Of a stretch of DNA of 61,918 nucleotides, positions 1-7,914 are shown one piece after another. The notes beneath the pieces are model-generated. The model was not told the origin of the DNA. It saw only the letters and a program-made list of their open reading frames with translations, and ran no database searches. This DNA is from UBA2160 sp964588665 (GTDB taxonomy: Bacteria; Chloroflexota; Dehalococcoidia; Lucifugimonadales; UBA1123). How positions within the stretch are numbered: the stretch's first letter is position 1; the number at the start of each line of letters is the position of its first letter. The DNA lies in NCBI GenBank assembly GCA_964588665.1, contig CAZPQQ010000012.1, forward strand, positions 1 to 61,918. Reading direction: 5' to 3'. The position numbers and the translations under genes were made by a program.

Positions 1-39
1 GACCGACACCAGCAGGAGCCAGATTAGCTTCATGATCAT
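1..39 (-). CDS. N-terminus of a secreted or membrane protein (partial, runs off the window)
   Basis: Reading leftward from the ATG at 39, the first 13 codons give MIMKLIWLLLVSV, a lysine followed by a hydrophobic stretch, as at the start of a signal peptide or membrane anchor. An AAAGGTG ribosome site sits about five bases upstream. The rest lies outside the window, so no function can be given. The second ATG at 33 is an equally possible start. Confidence 0.4.
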   Translation of the reverse strand, partial: MIMKLIWLLLVSV

Positions 40-303
40 GAGTCACCTTTGTGCAATCGCTTCCTACCATAACCCTGACTTTGTAGCCAGTATAGCCAAG
101 GGGGCAAGGAGGAGAGGCTAAGGTGTAACCGGTAGGGGATTCAGCGTTGATGCAGATTACAAATCTTGGTCACAAAATGGTCACGGATTGTCAGGGACTA
201 GGGGGTACGCGGTGTGACGGCCCAGCATTACCAACCGCTATTTCAGGTACGGAGAGGCACTCTCGGGTAACTGCTGGGACAGGTCAAAACAGGCAATGTA
301 CAA

Positions 304-348
304 CTCCAAAACCGAGGGTCGCGGGTTCGAATCCTGCCGCTCCTGCCA
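304..348 (+). pseudogene. Orphan 3' half of tRNA-Trp(CCA), probable attachment-site remnant
   Basis: The 45 bases read as the 3' half of a tryptophan tRNA: anticodon loop CTCCAAA (anticodon CCA at 306-308), 3' anticodon strand ACCGA, variable loop GGGTC, T stem GCGGG/CCTGC around TTCGAAT, 3' acceptor strand CGCTCCT, discriminator G and an encoded CCA. The 5' half is absent: the bases before 304 (TACAA) cannot pair with ACCGA, and no AGGAGCG acceptor strand occurs upstream in the window. Such fragments are the classic scar of tyrosine-recombinase integration into a tRNA 3' end. Two TGGTCAC direct repeats at 167-173 and 178-184 lie on the presumed element side and could be arm-type sites (speculative). 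Confidence 0.8.
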
Positions 349-485
349 AGATTCCAGGTGCAATTGTCCCCATCTGAGAACATTTCGGATAGGATTGCGG
401 TTCCACTCGACCTGACTTCCAGGGATTGTTCCGACTGAAATCACCGTTCTTGGTTCCGGCCTCTAGACACTCACAGGAAACATCA

Positions 486-1349
486 GTGCGACACCATCTG
501 CGAGACGGTTTGGTCAAGACCTCCACGTTGATCGAAGCCGATCGGACCGAGATCACGCGATTGGCGACGGCGTGCAAAGATTGCGACGGCGTAGGCGTAC
601 ACTTGCAGTTGGGTGAGCCTGCCGAGCGGTTTCTGCACTACGAAAGCGGCGAACTGGTCGGTTGCCTGGAGCTCGCGGGGACAGCCGAGGCCGAGGGATG
701 CGGCATGGTCCGTCCGGATCGTCGTCGAATAGGGATCGGGCGTGCTCTCCTGGCTGCGGCGCTGGATGAGTGGCGGGAACGGGGCATCGCGAGCTTTCTG
801 CTCGTTTGCGATGCCGCAGCGGCTTCGGGGGCAGCGTTTGCCGCGGGCGTCGGGGCGAGCTACAGCTTCTCAGAGCATCGGATGGAGCTAGATGCCGAAC
901 GGCTGCCGCCTCCGTCAAGCGGACCGCTGCAGCTTCGCAGAGCGGCCGCGGATGACGTCGACGCCTTCGCGCGCATCATGATGGCCGCGTTCCGGAACGA
1001 CCCGACGGAGGCGCCGCAACTGCGTCAGGTCACGGCGGACCGATTCCGTGACCCCCATCGCACACCATACATCGCCGAACTCGACGGGGTGCCGGTCGGA
1101 GGCGTCGAGGTGTACCATGCGCCCGATGACTCAGGGGCGTTCATCAACTCTTTGGGTGTCGATCCCAAGCATCAGCGGCGCGGCTACGGGCGGCAGATTC
1201 TGGTGGAGACAGCGCGTGGCATGATCCTTTCGGGGAAGGACCGTGTCATGCTCGAAGTGGAGACCGACAATCGATCGGCGATATCACTGTACGCCGACTG
1301 CGGATTCGAAACGATATCCACGTTCGAGTACTACCGGGTCGAGACGTGA
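486..1349 (+). CDS. Tandem GNAT-family N-acetyltransferase
   Basis: A 287-residue protein with two GNAT folds. The N-terminal half carries an acetyl-CoA loop RRRIGIGRAL and the C-terminal half carries a better-conserved QRRGYGRQIL, followed by the usual DNRSAISLYADCGF helix and strand. The family moves an acetyl group from acetyl-CoA to an amine; the substrate here is unknown. The GTG start is chosen because AGGAAA lies six bases before it; an ATG at 426 is in frame but has no ribosome site and would include the DNA next to the tRNA scar. It is the first complete gene right of that scar. Confidence 0.85.
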   Translation: MRHHLRDGLVKTSTLIEADRTEITRLATACKDCDGVGVHLQLGEPAERFLHYESGELVGCLELAGTAEAEGCGMVRPDRRRIGIGRALLAAALDEWRERGIASFLLVCDAAAASGAAFAAGVGASYSFSEHRMELDAERLPPPSSGPLQLRRAAADDVDAFARIMMAAFRNDPTEAPQLRQVTADRFRDPHRTPYIAELDGVPVGGVEVYHAPDDSGAFINSLGVDPKHQRRGYGRQILVETARGMILSGKDRVMLEVETDNRSAISLYADCGFETISTFEYYRVET

Positions 1350-1397
1350 GTCCGGCGTTGGAACCGCGACCTCGACGAAAACATCGGGAGGTCCGTC

Positions 1398-1910
1398 GTG
1401 AGTATCGAAGTCTCACTAGACGAAGTCGTCGAAGAGCTCGGGTTTGTCGACGACGAGTTCAACGTGTTCCTCAACAAGGTGACCAGTGAACTCGTCGGTC
1501 TAGCTAATGAACATCTGAGACTCGCCGAAGACATGGAAGGCCCGGAGGACCTCGAAGGATGCCCGGATTGGCAGAAAGATGTCATCGCCGAAGCCATAGC
1601 CGTTCAGTTTTCGGGCGAGTTCGTCAAATTGCCCACGAAGTACGACATTCACGAATACTAGATCATGGAGCGTTTCGTCTACTCGATCGACGATGATCGA
1701 CTCTCCGAACGTCTAGACCAGGCGATAAGAGGAAGGGGCGCCTTTCGACGCTTCAAAGACCTGATCTACAACCAGGGTATCGAAGACGAGTGGCATGCGT
1801 TCCGCACTCGATCCATGGAACAAATCGTACTCAGGTGGCTGAACGACCACGGGATTCCCTGGCGCAGGAGCGACGACGGCGCCGACTCCAACGTCGACGT
1901 ACAGCGTTGA
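1398..1910 (+). pseudogene. UPF0158-family protein split by an in-frame TAG
   Basis: Two open stretches in the same frame (1398-1658 and 1662-1907) are separated only by TAG at 1659-1661. Joined, they read as one protein of about 170 residues resembling UPF0158: an N-terminal DEVVEELGFVDDE segment, then KYDIHEY-stop-IMERF, then a GRGAFRRFKD motif and EWHAFRTR...IVLRWLNDHGI. In this family the residue after HEY is usually Ser as I recall, and TCG to TAG is one change. The GTG start has GGGAGG six bases upstream. The function of UPF0158 is unknown. Either the gene is inactivated, or the downstream ATG at 1665 restarts a fragment, or the consensus base is wrong. Confidence 0.7.
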
Positions 1911-1969
1911 CCGCGCTGGAACGGAGCACGCGATCCATCGCTGACAATCGCGGATTGGCATACTCGTTC

Positions 1970-1999
1970 TTGACCTCTTTGCACGTTTAGGTATATATA
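1970..1999 (+). promoter_or_regulatory. Candidate sigma70-type promoter for the PHP gene
   Basis: TTGACC at 1970-1975 is followed after 16-18 bases by TATATATA (1992-1999), about 55 bases before the start of the PHP-domain gene. This is pattern matching only. Confidence 0.45.
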
Positions 2000-2052
2000 C
2001 TCTTTGGCGCGTTGTCGCATCCACGTCCACTACTTAGGAGCCGTTACAAACT

Positions 2053-2796
2053 TTGCCATCGGTATTCGATCTCCACATACACACCATAAAGGGCAGCCCC
2101 GACAGTGGCCTGACCCCCGAGCAGCTCGTCGAGGAGTCCCAACGTATGGGATTGACGGGCACGATGGTCACAGAGCACGACGGCTGGCCTCGAAACGACT
2201 TCGACGAGTTTGCGCGTAAGCAGGACCTCGTCATGGTTCGAGCGCTGGAGGTGTACACGCCTCTGGGTCACGTGATCGCGATGGGACTCGAAGGCCACAT
2301 CTCCGGATACGCCGAGGACCTCGAGACGATCCGCATCCTGCGCAAAGAGGTGGACCGCATCGGCGGCTTCATGATCCTGGCCCACCCGTTCAGGTTCCTT
2401 TTCGATTTACCTAACTACACGCAGAACATGCTGTTTCAGGATGCGAAGAAATTGCCCAAGACCGCCGATGAAGCGGCCAAACACCCCGTGTTCGAGCTCG
2501 TTGACGAGATCGAGGTGGTCAACGGCGGCAACATCGAGATCGAGAACCGATTCGCCCAGGAAGTAGCCGCGGTCCTCGGCTGTTGGGGCACGGGAGGCAG
2601 CGACGCACACTCCACTGACGGACTGGCCAAAGGCACCACCGTGTTCAACGGCGACGTCCGCAACGAATCGGACCTCCTCGAGGCGCTCCGAGCCGGCGAC
2701 TTCGCACCGGTCGAAGGGTTCCACGTCGGCAAGCCCGCCAACTACGGCCGCTCGACTTGGCTGCGGCCCTCGATGCTGGACGGTTGGGGCGCCTAG
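2053..2796 (+). CDS. PHP-domain metal-dependent phosphoesterase
   Basis: A 247-residue protein. It opens with FDLHIHT (the PHP HxH metal motif), has TEHDGW and ILAHPFR as further metal-ligand motifs, and ends its active-site set with GGSDAHS. PHP proteins are two- or three-metal phosphoesterases; this short stand-alone form is related to the trpH/YciV group acting on small phosphorylated substrates. The start is TTG, with AGGAG about 12 bases upstream. The substrate cannot be told from sequence. It stands alone behind its own candidate promoter. Confidence 0.85.
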   Translation: MPSVFDLHIHTIKGSPDSGLTPEQLVEESQRMGLTGTMVTEHDGWPRNDFDEFARKQDLVMVRALEVYTPLGHVIAMGLEGHISGYAEDLETIRILRKEVDRIGGFMILAHPFRFLFDLPNYTQNMLFQDAKKLPKTADEAAKHPVFELVDEIEVVNGGNIEIENRFAQEVAAVLGCWGTGGSDAHSTDGLAKGTTVFNGDVRNESDLLEALRAGDFAPVEGFHVGKPANYGRSTWLRPSMLDGWGA

Positions 2797-3022
2797 CGAC
2801 ACCCTGAGCCGTCATCGTTCCGGGCGCGTCGCAGGTCGCCAGATGCAGATCGACCGCTCGTCTTCCGCATGGGTGGCTCAGAGCGGCATTCAGACTGCAT
2901 CACACCGAGCGCTCGCACGCCCAGCCGTCGCTGTCATGATTATCTCCCCATCTCGTCGCACCCACCACGTCGCCTCCAACGCTCCTAGTTTGCTCTGAGG
3001 ACCCCGCTCTCACCGCCGCTAC

Positions 3023-3051
3023 TAGACTGTCTTGCGCCCGTTACATATAAT
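3023..3051 (+). promoter_or_regulatory. Candidate promoter of the Gfo/Idh-aminotransferase run
   Basis: TAGACT at 3023-3028, a 17-base spacer and a perfect TATAAT at 3046-3051 precede the Gfo/Idh gene by about 50 bases. Apart from this I see nothing in the 300-base interval 2797-3102. Confidence 0.55.
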
Positions 3052-3102
3052 GCGAATCGGACGCCGCATTCGGGCGGAAAACTGTTGGGAGGAACACACA
3101 CA

Positions 3103-4146
3103 ATGGCGGATCAAACTGTTCGAGTTGGCTTCGTGGGCGCAGGGGCCAACACGCGACTCCGGCACCTGCCGGGACTAAAGGAAATCGAAGGCGTGGAGCT
3201 GGTCAGCGTGGCCAACCGCAGCGTAGAATCGGGCGAACGAATCGCCGACGAATTCGGCATCCAGACCGTCTACGACAATTGGGTGGACCTTGTCGAAGCG
3301 GACGACACCGACGCGATTTGTATCGGCACATGGCCCTACATGCACGAAACGCTTGTGTTGGCATCCCTCGAGGCGGGCAAGCATGTCCAGACCGAGGCGC
3401 GGATGGCCATGGACTCCGACGAGGCCAAGTCGATGCTCGCGGCCTCTCGGCTCAACCCTGACCTGATAACCCAGATCGTACCCGCCCCGCATACACTCAA
3501 GGTGGACATCACGATCAAGGACCTGATCGAGAGCGGCTACCTTGGCGACGTCTTGTCCATCGACATGACCGTGCATCAAGGCGGATTCGTCGATCACGAC
3601 GGCCCGCTCCACTGGCGGCACGACCGAGACCTGAGCGGCAACAACATCATGCAGATGGGCATCTGGTACGAGGCGATGATGCGCTGGGTTGGCCCGGCCG
3701 AGACGGTGTCCGCCAACGGTCGCGTCAACGTGAAGCACCGGCAGGACGATTCGGGCGCCCGCCGATACATCACGATTCCCGACCACGTCGAGGCCGTGTG
3801 CGAGATGGCTTCCGGCCCAGTCGCGAGGCTTCGCTTCAGCACCGTTACGGGCCATGCGCCCGGAGACGGCGTGTGGATCTTCGGGACCGAGGGCACGTTG
3901 CGCCTGGACGCGTCGACCATGACGCTGAGCGGCGGCCGCAGGGGCGACGACGGGCTGTCCGACATCGACATCCCGGCGGAGAAGCAGGGCGGTTGGCGCG
4001 TGGAGGAGGAGTTCATCAACGCCATCAGAGGCATCGAGCCGATCACGCACACCAATTTCCTCGACGGGGTGCGTTACATGGAGTTCACAGACGCAATCAG
4101 CATCAGCATTCAGTCCGGCGAGAGGGTTCGCCTGCCGCTTATGTAG
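3103..4146 (+). CDS. Gfo/Idh/MocA-family NAD(P)-dependent oxidoreductase
   Basis: A 347-residue protein with an N-terminal Rossmann motif RVGFVGAGAN, then VELVSVANRS and AICIGTWPYMH, and a MEAGKH-like step (LEAGKHVQTEARMA) in which the Glu of the usual EKP triad is present but Lys-Pro is replaced. The C-terminal alpha/beta substrate domain follows. The family oxidises or reduces sugars, inositols and related alcohols. The ATG at 3103 is preferred because GGGAGGA precedes it; an upstream in-frame TTG at 3085 would place that ribosome site inside the gene. Two aminotransferases follow on the same strand, suggesting one pathway, possibly amino-sugar related (inference). Confidence 0.85.
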   Translation: MADQTVRVGFVGAGANTRLRHLPGLKEIEGVELVSVANRSVESGERIADEFGIQTVYDNWVDLVEADDTDAICIGTWPYMHETLVLASLEAGKHVQTEARMAMDSDEAKSMLAASRLNPDLITQIVPAPHTLKVDITIKDLIESGYLGDVLSIDMTVHQGGFVDHDGPLHWRHDRDLSGNNIMQMGIWYEAMMRWVGPAETVSANGRVNVKHRQDDSGARRYITIPDHVEAVCEMASGPVARLRFSTVTGHAPGDGVWIFGTEGTLRLDASTMTLSGGRRGDDGLSDIDIPAEKQGGWRVEEEFINAIRGIEPITHTNFLDGVRYMEFTDAISISIQSGERVRLPLM

Positions 4147-4196
4147 ATGCCGGCTCGATCGACTCCCCGAGCTCACGGGGCGCAGCGGAGACATAA

Positions 4197-5393
4197 TTGG
4201 ACTACTCAAAACTGATTACGCGAAACATGCCCGCCTCTTTCACCACACCCGAAGGGGCCGCCGCGGACACCGACTACGTTTTCTCGGTCACGTACACCGA
4301 TCCGGACACGATGCCGACGGCGGGAATCGCCGAGGCGGTGCGGATCGCCATGGCCACCGAGGGGCAGGACCTTTCTCGGTACCCTCCGCCGCAGGGCCAC
4401 CCTGGCCTGCGTGAGTACATCGCCGACAATCTTCGATCGAACCGTGGCGCGGACGTGCCCGTCGACCGGATATTCCTGAGCGCCGGCGCTGGCGGAGCCA
4501 TCGACACGATACTCGAGGCGTTTATCGACGCGGGCGACACCGTGCTCGTGGAGGATTTCAGCTACCTGGGGACTCTGGGCATGTTCATGAGGCGGCGCGC
4601 AAACGTCATTCACGTTCCGACCGACGAGAACGGGATGGACACGGACGCACTGGAGGCGACGATCCGCGATCTAGCGCGCAGGGGCATTCAGCCCAAGATG
4701 ATCTACACAATTTCGGTCTATCAAAACCCGATGGGGATGACCCTGAGCGCCGAACGCCGCAACCACATGGTCCAAATCTCCCAAAAGTACGGCGTTCCGA
4801 TATTCGAGAACGAGTCGTACGCCGATTTCCGAATCGACGGCGATCCGCTTCCGCCCGCGATGATGGGCATCGACGACCAGGAGTCGGTCATCTACACCTC
4901 GGCTTACACGAAACTTCTGGGGTGCGGCCTTCGCCTGGGATACGGCGTAGTCCCTGAGGCGCTGCTAGAGACCATGAGGGCGTTCCGCTTCGGCACTTCG
5001 CCCAGCCATCTCGCCGCCCAAGCCGTTTACGGGTTCTTGCGAGACCACGGCGACAGTCATATCGAGGCAGTCTCGGAATCGCTCAAATCCAAGAGGGACG
5101 CGATGCTGGCGGCCCTCGGCGAGCACTTCCCGCCGAGCTGCGAATGGACGTCGCCAAAGGGCGGCATGATCATCTGGGGTAAGCTGCCGGAGGGGACGGA
5201 CACGTGGGCGACGCTGGATGCGGCCGTGGAAGCGGGCGTCAAGTACAACCCGGGCCCTGTCTTTCGCGCCGACCGGACCGGCCGCAACTACATTCGGCTT
5301 ACCTATAGCTACCACAATCCGGACGAGATTCGAGAGGGCATCGGCATCCTGGCGAACGTGTTCGAGCGCGCAGGAGCGTTCTCGGAAGGCTAG
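4197..5393 (+). CDS. PLP-dependent aminotransferase, class I/II (2-aminoadipate/MocR-like group)
   Basis: 398 residues with the fold-type I landmarks: YPPPQGHPGLREYIA near the start, GAGGAID, YQNPMGMTLS (normally NPTG), ESYADFR, and the PLP-lysine segment SAYTKLLGCGLRLGYG. It transfers amino groups between an amino acid and a 2-oxoacid; the substrate is unknown. TTG at 4197 has GGAG seven bases upstream and follows the Gfo/Idh stop by about 50 bases. The next aminotransferase at 5709 is a diverged paralogue, so a tandem duplication is likely. Confidence 0.88.
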   Translation: MDYSKLITRNMPASFTTPEGAAADTDYVFSVTYTDPDTMPTAGIAEAVRIAMATEGQDLSRYPPPQGHPGLREYIADNLRSNRGADVPVDRIFLSAGAGGAIDTILEAFIDAGDTVLVEDFSYLGTLGMFMRRRANVIHVPTDENGMDTDALEATIRDLARRGIQPKMIYTISVYQNPMGMTLSAERRNHMVQISQKYGVPIFENESYADFRIDGDPLPPAMMGIDDQESVIYTSAYTKLLGCGLRLGYGVVPEALLETMRAFRFGTSPSHLAAQAVYGFLRDHGDSHIEAVSESLKSKRDAMLAALGEHFPPSCEWTSPKGGMIIWGKLPEGTDTWATLDAAVEAGVKYNPGPVFRADRTGRNYIRLTYSYHNPDEIREGIGILANVFERAGAFSEG

Positions 5394-5465
5394 TCGGACG
5401 CTGCCGTGTGTGGGAAGGGTCGACCTGAAGGTCATGCCTGAGGCAGAATCGCCCAAGGAGAACCG

Positions 5466-5587
5466 AGCCCACCATCTGGCAAATGAGGTGCTCTGGCCCT
5501 TCAAGACCAAGCCAAGCCGCAGGTTCGGTCGATGAGGCCCAGCCCACCATTTGACAAACGAGGTGCTCTGGCCCTTCAGGGCCAAGC
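5466..5587 (+). repeat. Imperfect direct repeat, two 47-bp copies
   Basis: The segments 5466-5512 and 5541-5587 are nearly the same (AGCCCACCAT...GAGGTGCTCTGGCCCTTCA...CCAAGC), about 75 bases apart, in the interval between the two aminotransferase genes. No open frame is conserved over them. The interval holds no other clear signal. Confidence 0.75.
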
Positions 5588-5708
5588 TAGACCGCGAACA
5601 GGGTCGGATTGCGCCGAACTCACCAAGCCAACGAGTGTGACGCCTGGTCCATCTGGGCCAAGCCCGCAAACTGTGCCAAGACATCGAACGACTGTAGGAG
5701 GAGATCGA

Positions 5709-6914
5709 ATGGCCGGAACGAATCAGTTCAACTACGATGACCTTTTTGCCAAAAACGCCCCTGCGCCAGCCGGGGGCGGGGCTGTCAGGCGAGGAAAGTA
5801 CGACTTCGCGGTCGCGTACCCCGATCCCGTGTCCATCCCGACCGACGAGCTGGTGGACTCGCTCCGAGGAGCGCTGGAGGAAGAGGGCGGAGACCTCGCC
5901 CTGTACGCGGACCGCCAAGGATATGCGCCGCTGCGTGAGTTCGTTGCGGGCAAGCTCGCTCGTGACCGCGACATCCATGTGTCCGCCGACGACATCGTGC
6001 TCGGCGACGGATCGGGGCAGCCCATCCACATGCTGTTGGAGGTCCTCGTCGACCCAGGCGACGTTCTGCTGACGGACGACTTCGTCTACACCGGAACCCT
6101 GGCGCAGATGCGTCGATTCGGAGGCGACATCAGAGGCGTCGAGACGGATGCGGAAGGGATGCTGCCCGACGCGCTCGCGGGCGCCATCGCGAAGGCCATC
6201 GGCGAGGGACGCAAGCCGAAGCTGATCTATCTGATCCCCACCTTCCAAAACCCCCAGGGTTGGACCATGTCCCTGGCGCGCCGCAAGGCAGTGGTGGAGA
6301 TCTCCCAGAAGTACGGCGTGCCCATAATGGAAGACGACTGCTACGTGGATTTGCGATACGACGGCGACGACGTGACTTCCATCTATTCGTTGGACGACAC
6401 GGGAAGCGTCATGTACGTCGGGTCGTTCTCCAAGATCATCGCTCCGGGGATGAGGCTCGGCTATCTCACGGCTCCTCCGGCGCTGCGAGAGCGCGCGGTG
6501 GCAGCAAAGAGCGGCGGCTCGGTCAACAGCTTCGCGTCGTACGCCGTTCATCGCTACGCAACCGGCAACCTCGACACGCACATCGGCGACATCAACGAGA
6601 TACAGCGCGTCAAACGGGACACGATGGTAGCCGCCATGGGTGAGAACTTCGGGTCGAGGGCCGAGTGGAGCAACCCGGAGGGCGGGCTATTCCTGTGGCT
6701 CAAGATGCCCGAAGGCTCGGACCTGGTCTCGATTAGGGAACGCGTGATGGAGACCGCCGACGTGGGCTACCTGCCGGGACCGAACTTCGCGCCAGACGGC
6801 GCATCGGGCCGCAACTACGCCCGCCTGTGCTTCGGCTACTGCCAGCCGGAAGAGATTCGCGAAGGCATCGCGCGCCTGGCCGAGGCCTTCGAGAAGGAAG
6901 GCGTGGCGTTCTAG
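5709..6914 (+). CDS. PLP-dependent aminotransferase, class I/II, second copy
   Basis: 401 residues, collinear with the gene at 4197: LYADRQGYAPLREFVA, GDGSGQPIHMLLEV, FQNPQGWTMS, EDDCYVDLRYDG, and the PLP-lysine segment GSFSKIIAPGMRLGY, which is closer to the family consensus than its neighbour's. The ATG at 5709 follows a strong AGGAGGAGA ribosome site; the open frame runs further upstream through the direct-repeat region but that part does not look coding. Substrate unknown. The two paralogues may act on different 2-oxoacids or as a heterodimer (speculative). Confidence 0.88.
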   Translation: MAGTNQFNYDDLFAKNAPAPAGGGAVRRGKYDFAVAYPDPVSIPTDELVDSLRGALEEEGGDLALYADRQGYAPLREFVAGKLARDRDIHVSADDIVLGDGSGQPIHMLLEVLVDPGDVLLTDDFVYTGTLAQMRRFGGDIRGVETDAEGMLPDALAGAIAKAIGEGRKPKLIYLIPTFQNPQGWTMSLARRKAVVEISQKYGVPIMEDDCYVDLRYDGDDVTSIYSLDDTGSVMYVGSFSKIIAPGMRLGYLTAPPALRERAVAAKSGGSVNSFASYAVHRYATGNLDTHIGDINEIQRVKRDTMVAAMGENFGSRAEWSNPEGGLFLWLKMPEGSDLVSIRERVMETADVGYLPGPNFAPDGASGRNYARLCFGYCQPEEIREGIARLAEAFEKEGVAF

Positions 6915-6916
6915 CG

Positions 6917-7112
6917 TCCTGTCTCCAAAATTCGCTCAACAATTGCGGGCGATCGACGCCCCTTCGACAGGCTCAGAGCCGGCCCTGAGTTTGTCGAAGG
7001 GGCGAACGGAGTGGTGAGTTTTCCCCGTTCGTGGTGAGCCTGTCGAACCACAGTGCTACTCAAGTACGCGACTCGATTTGTGCAACGAACTTGCGATTCA
7101 GGACACTAGGGT
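6917..7112. repeat. Dispersed intergenic repeat with GACAGGCTCA palindromes
   Basis: The convergent interval after the second aminotransferase holds TTCGACAGGCTCA...TGAGTTTGTCGAA and GTGAGCCTGTCGAAC arms, a segment TTGCGGGCGATCGACG, and AGGACACTAGG near 7102. The same blocks recur, partly inverted, at 49809-50170, so this is one long dispersed unit and not chance palindromes. Nothing else is seen between 6915 and 7188. Confidence 0.75.
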
Positions 7113-7188
7113 TCGGCACAGAACAAGATACCTCACGGCTCAGCAATAAAGTTCAGATTCCGGTCGGCGGTCGCCATCGGCATACGGC

Positions 7189-7848
7189 CTACTGCCGGCC
7201 GAACCGAGTCAGAAACTCGTTTCTCAGTCGACGACGCATGACGGCCGTGTCTCGGCTGAGGATGTCCCCTTCGATCTCCAGCCGGTTGGTCGAGGAGTAG
7301 GCTTCCAGCAACGACTGCTTCTCGGGAAGATCGAGATCGAGTTTGTCGGCGATGTGGTACGAAAGGGCTGACGGTTCCGAAGGCACGTTCGTGCTGCGTG
7401 TCCACCCGCCGACGATCCCCGAAACCACCCGCGCGTACTCGGTGAAACTCTGTCGGATGGCATCGACGTCGAAGTCCGAAGCCGGCTCCGAGGCGTCGGC
7501 GTCTTCTTCGTCGAGCAACTCGACTTCCGCTGCCATGTACGGTCGCGTCTGCGTTATGTGGTCGATGCGAAAACGACGGACGCCCGTGGCCGACACGAAA
7601 TACCGCCCGCCGTCGATTTCGTTTACCTGGACGATGTGCGCGACCGTGCCCACTGGATAGGGTTCCGCTGGCTCTCCCACCTCCGGACCCCGCTTGATGA
7701 GCACCACGCCGAATCTCGAATCGTCGTCGAGGCAATCGTGCAGCAGCAGCTTGTATCGATCCTCAAAGACCTGGAGCGGAATGGACGTGTTCGGAAAGAG
7801 CACCTGATTGAGTGGGAACAACGGCAGGCGGCGATAGTGAGAGGTCAT
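7189..7848 (-). CDS. Lon N-terminal (substrate-binding) domain protein
   Basis: 219 residues beginning RRLPLFPLNQVLFPNTSIPLQVFEDRYKLL, the standard start of the Lon substrate-binding domain, with FGVVLI and GTVAHIVQV further on. It lacks the AAA and Ser-Lys protease domains, so it is a stand-alone LON-domain protein, as found in many bacteria, of uncertain role. It lies 66 bases downstream of the M16 peptidase on the same strand and may be co-transcribed with it. No strong ribosome site is seen. Confidence 0.88.
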   Translation of the reverse strand: MTSHYRRLPLFPLNQVLFPNTSIPLQVFEDRYKLLLHDCLDDDSRFGVVLIKRGPEVGEPAEPYPVGTVAHIVQVNEIDGGRYFVSATGVRRFRIDHITQTRPYMAAEVELLDEEDADASEPASDFDVDAIRQSFTEYARVVSGIVGGWTRSTNVPSEPSALSYHIADKLDLDLPEKQSLLEAYSSTNRLEIEGDILSRDTAVMRRRLRNEFLTRFGRQ

Positions 7849-7914
7849 GCCAACGGCCTAGCTGCATCGGGGGCGAGCAAAGGTGCGCTGAGACGGATGA
7901 AAACGTGTGTCACT

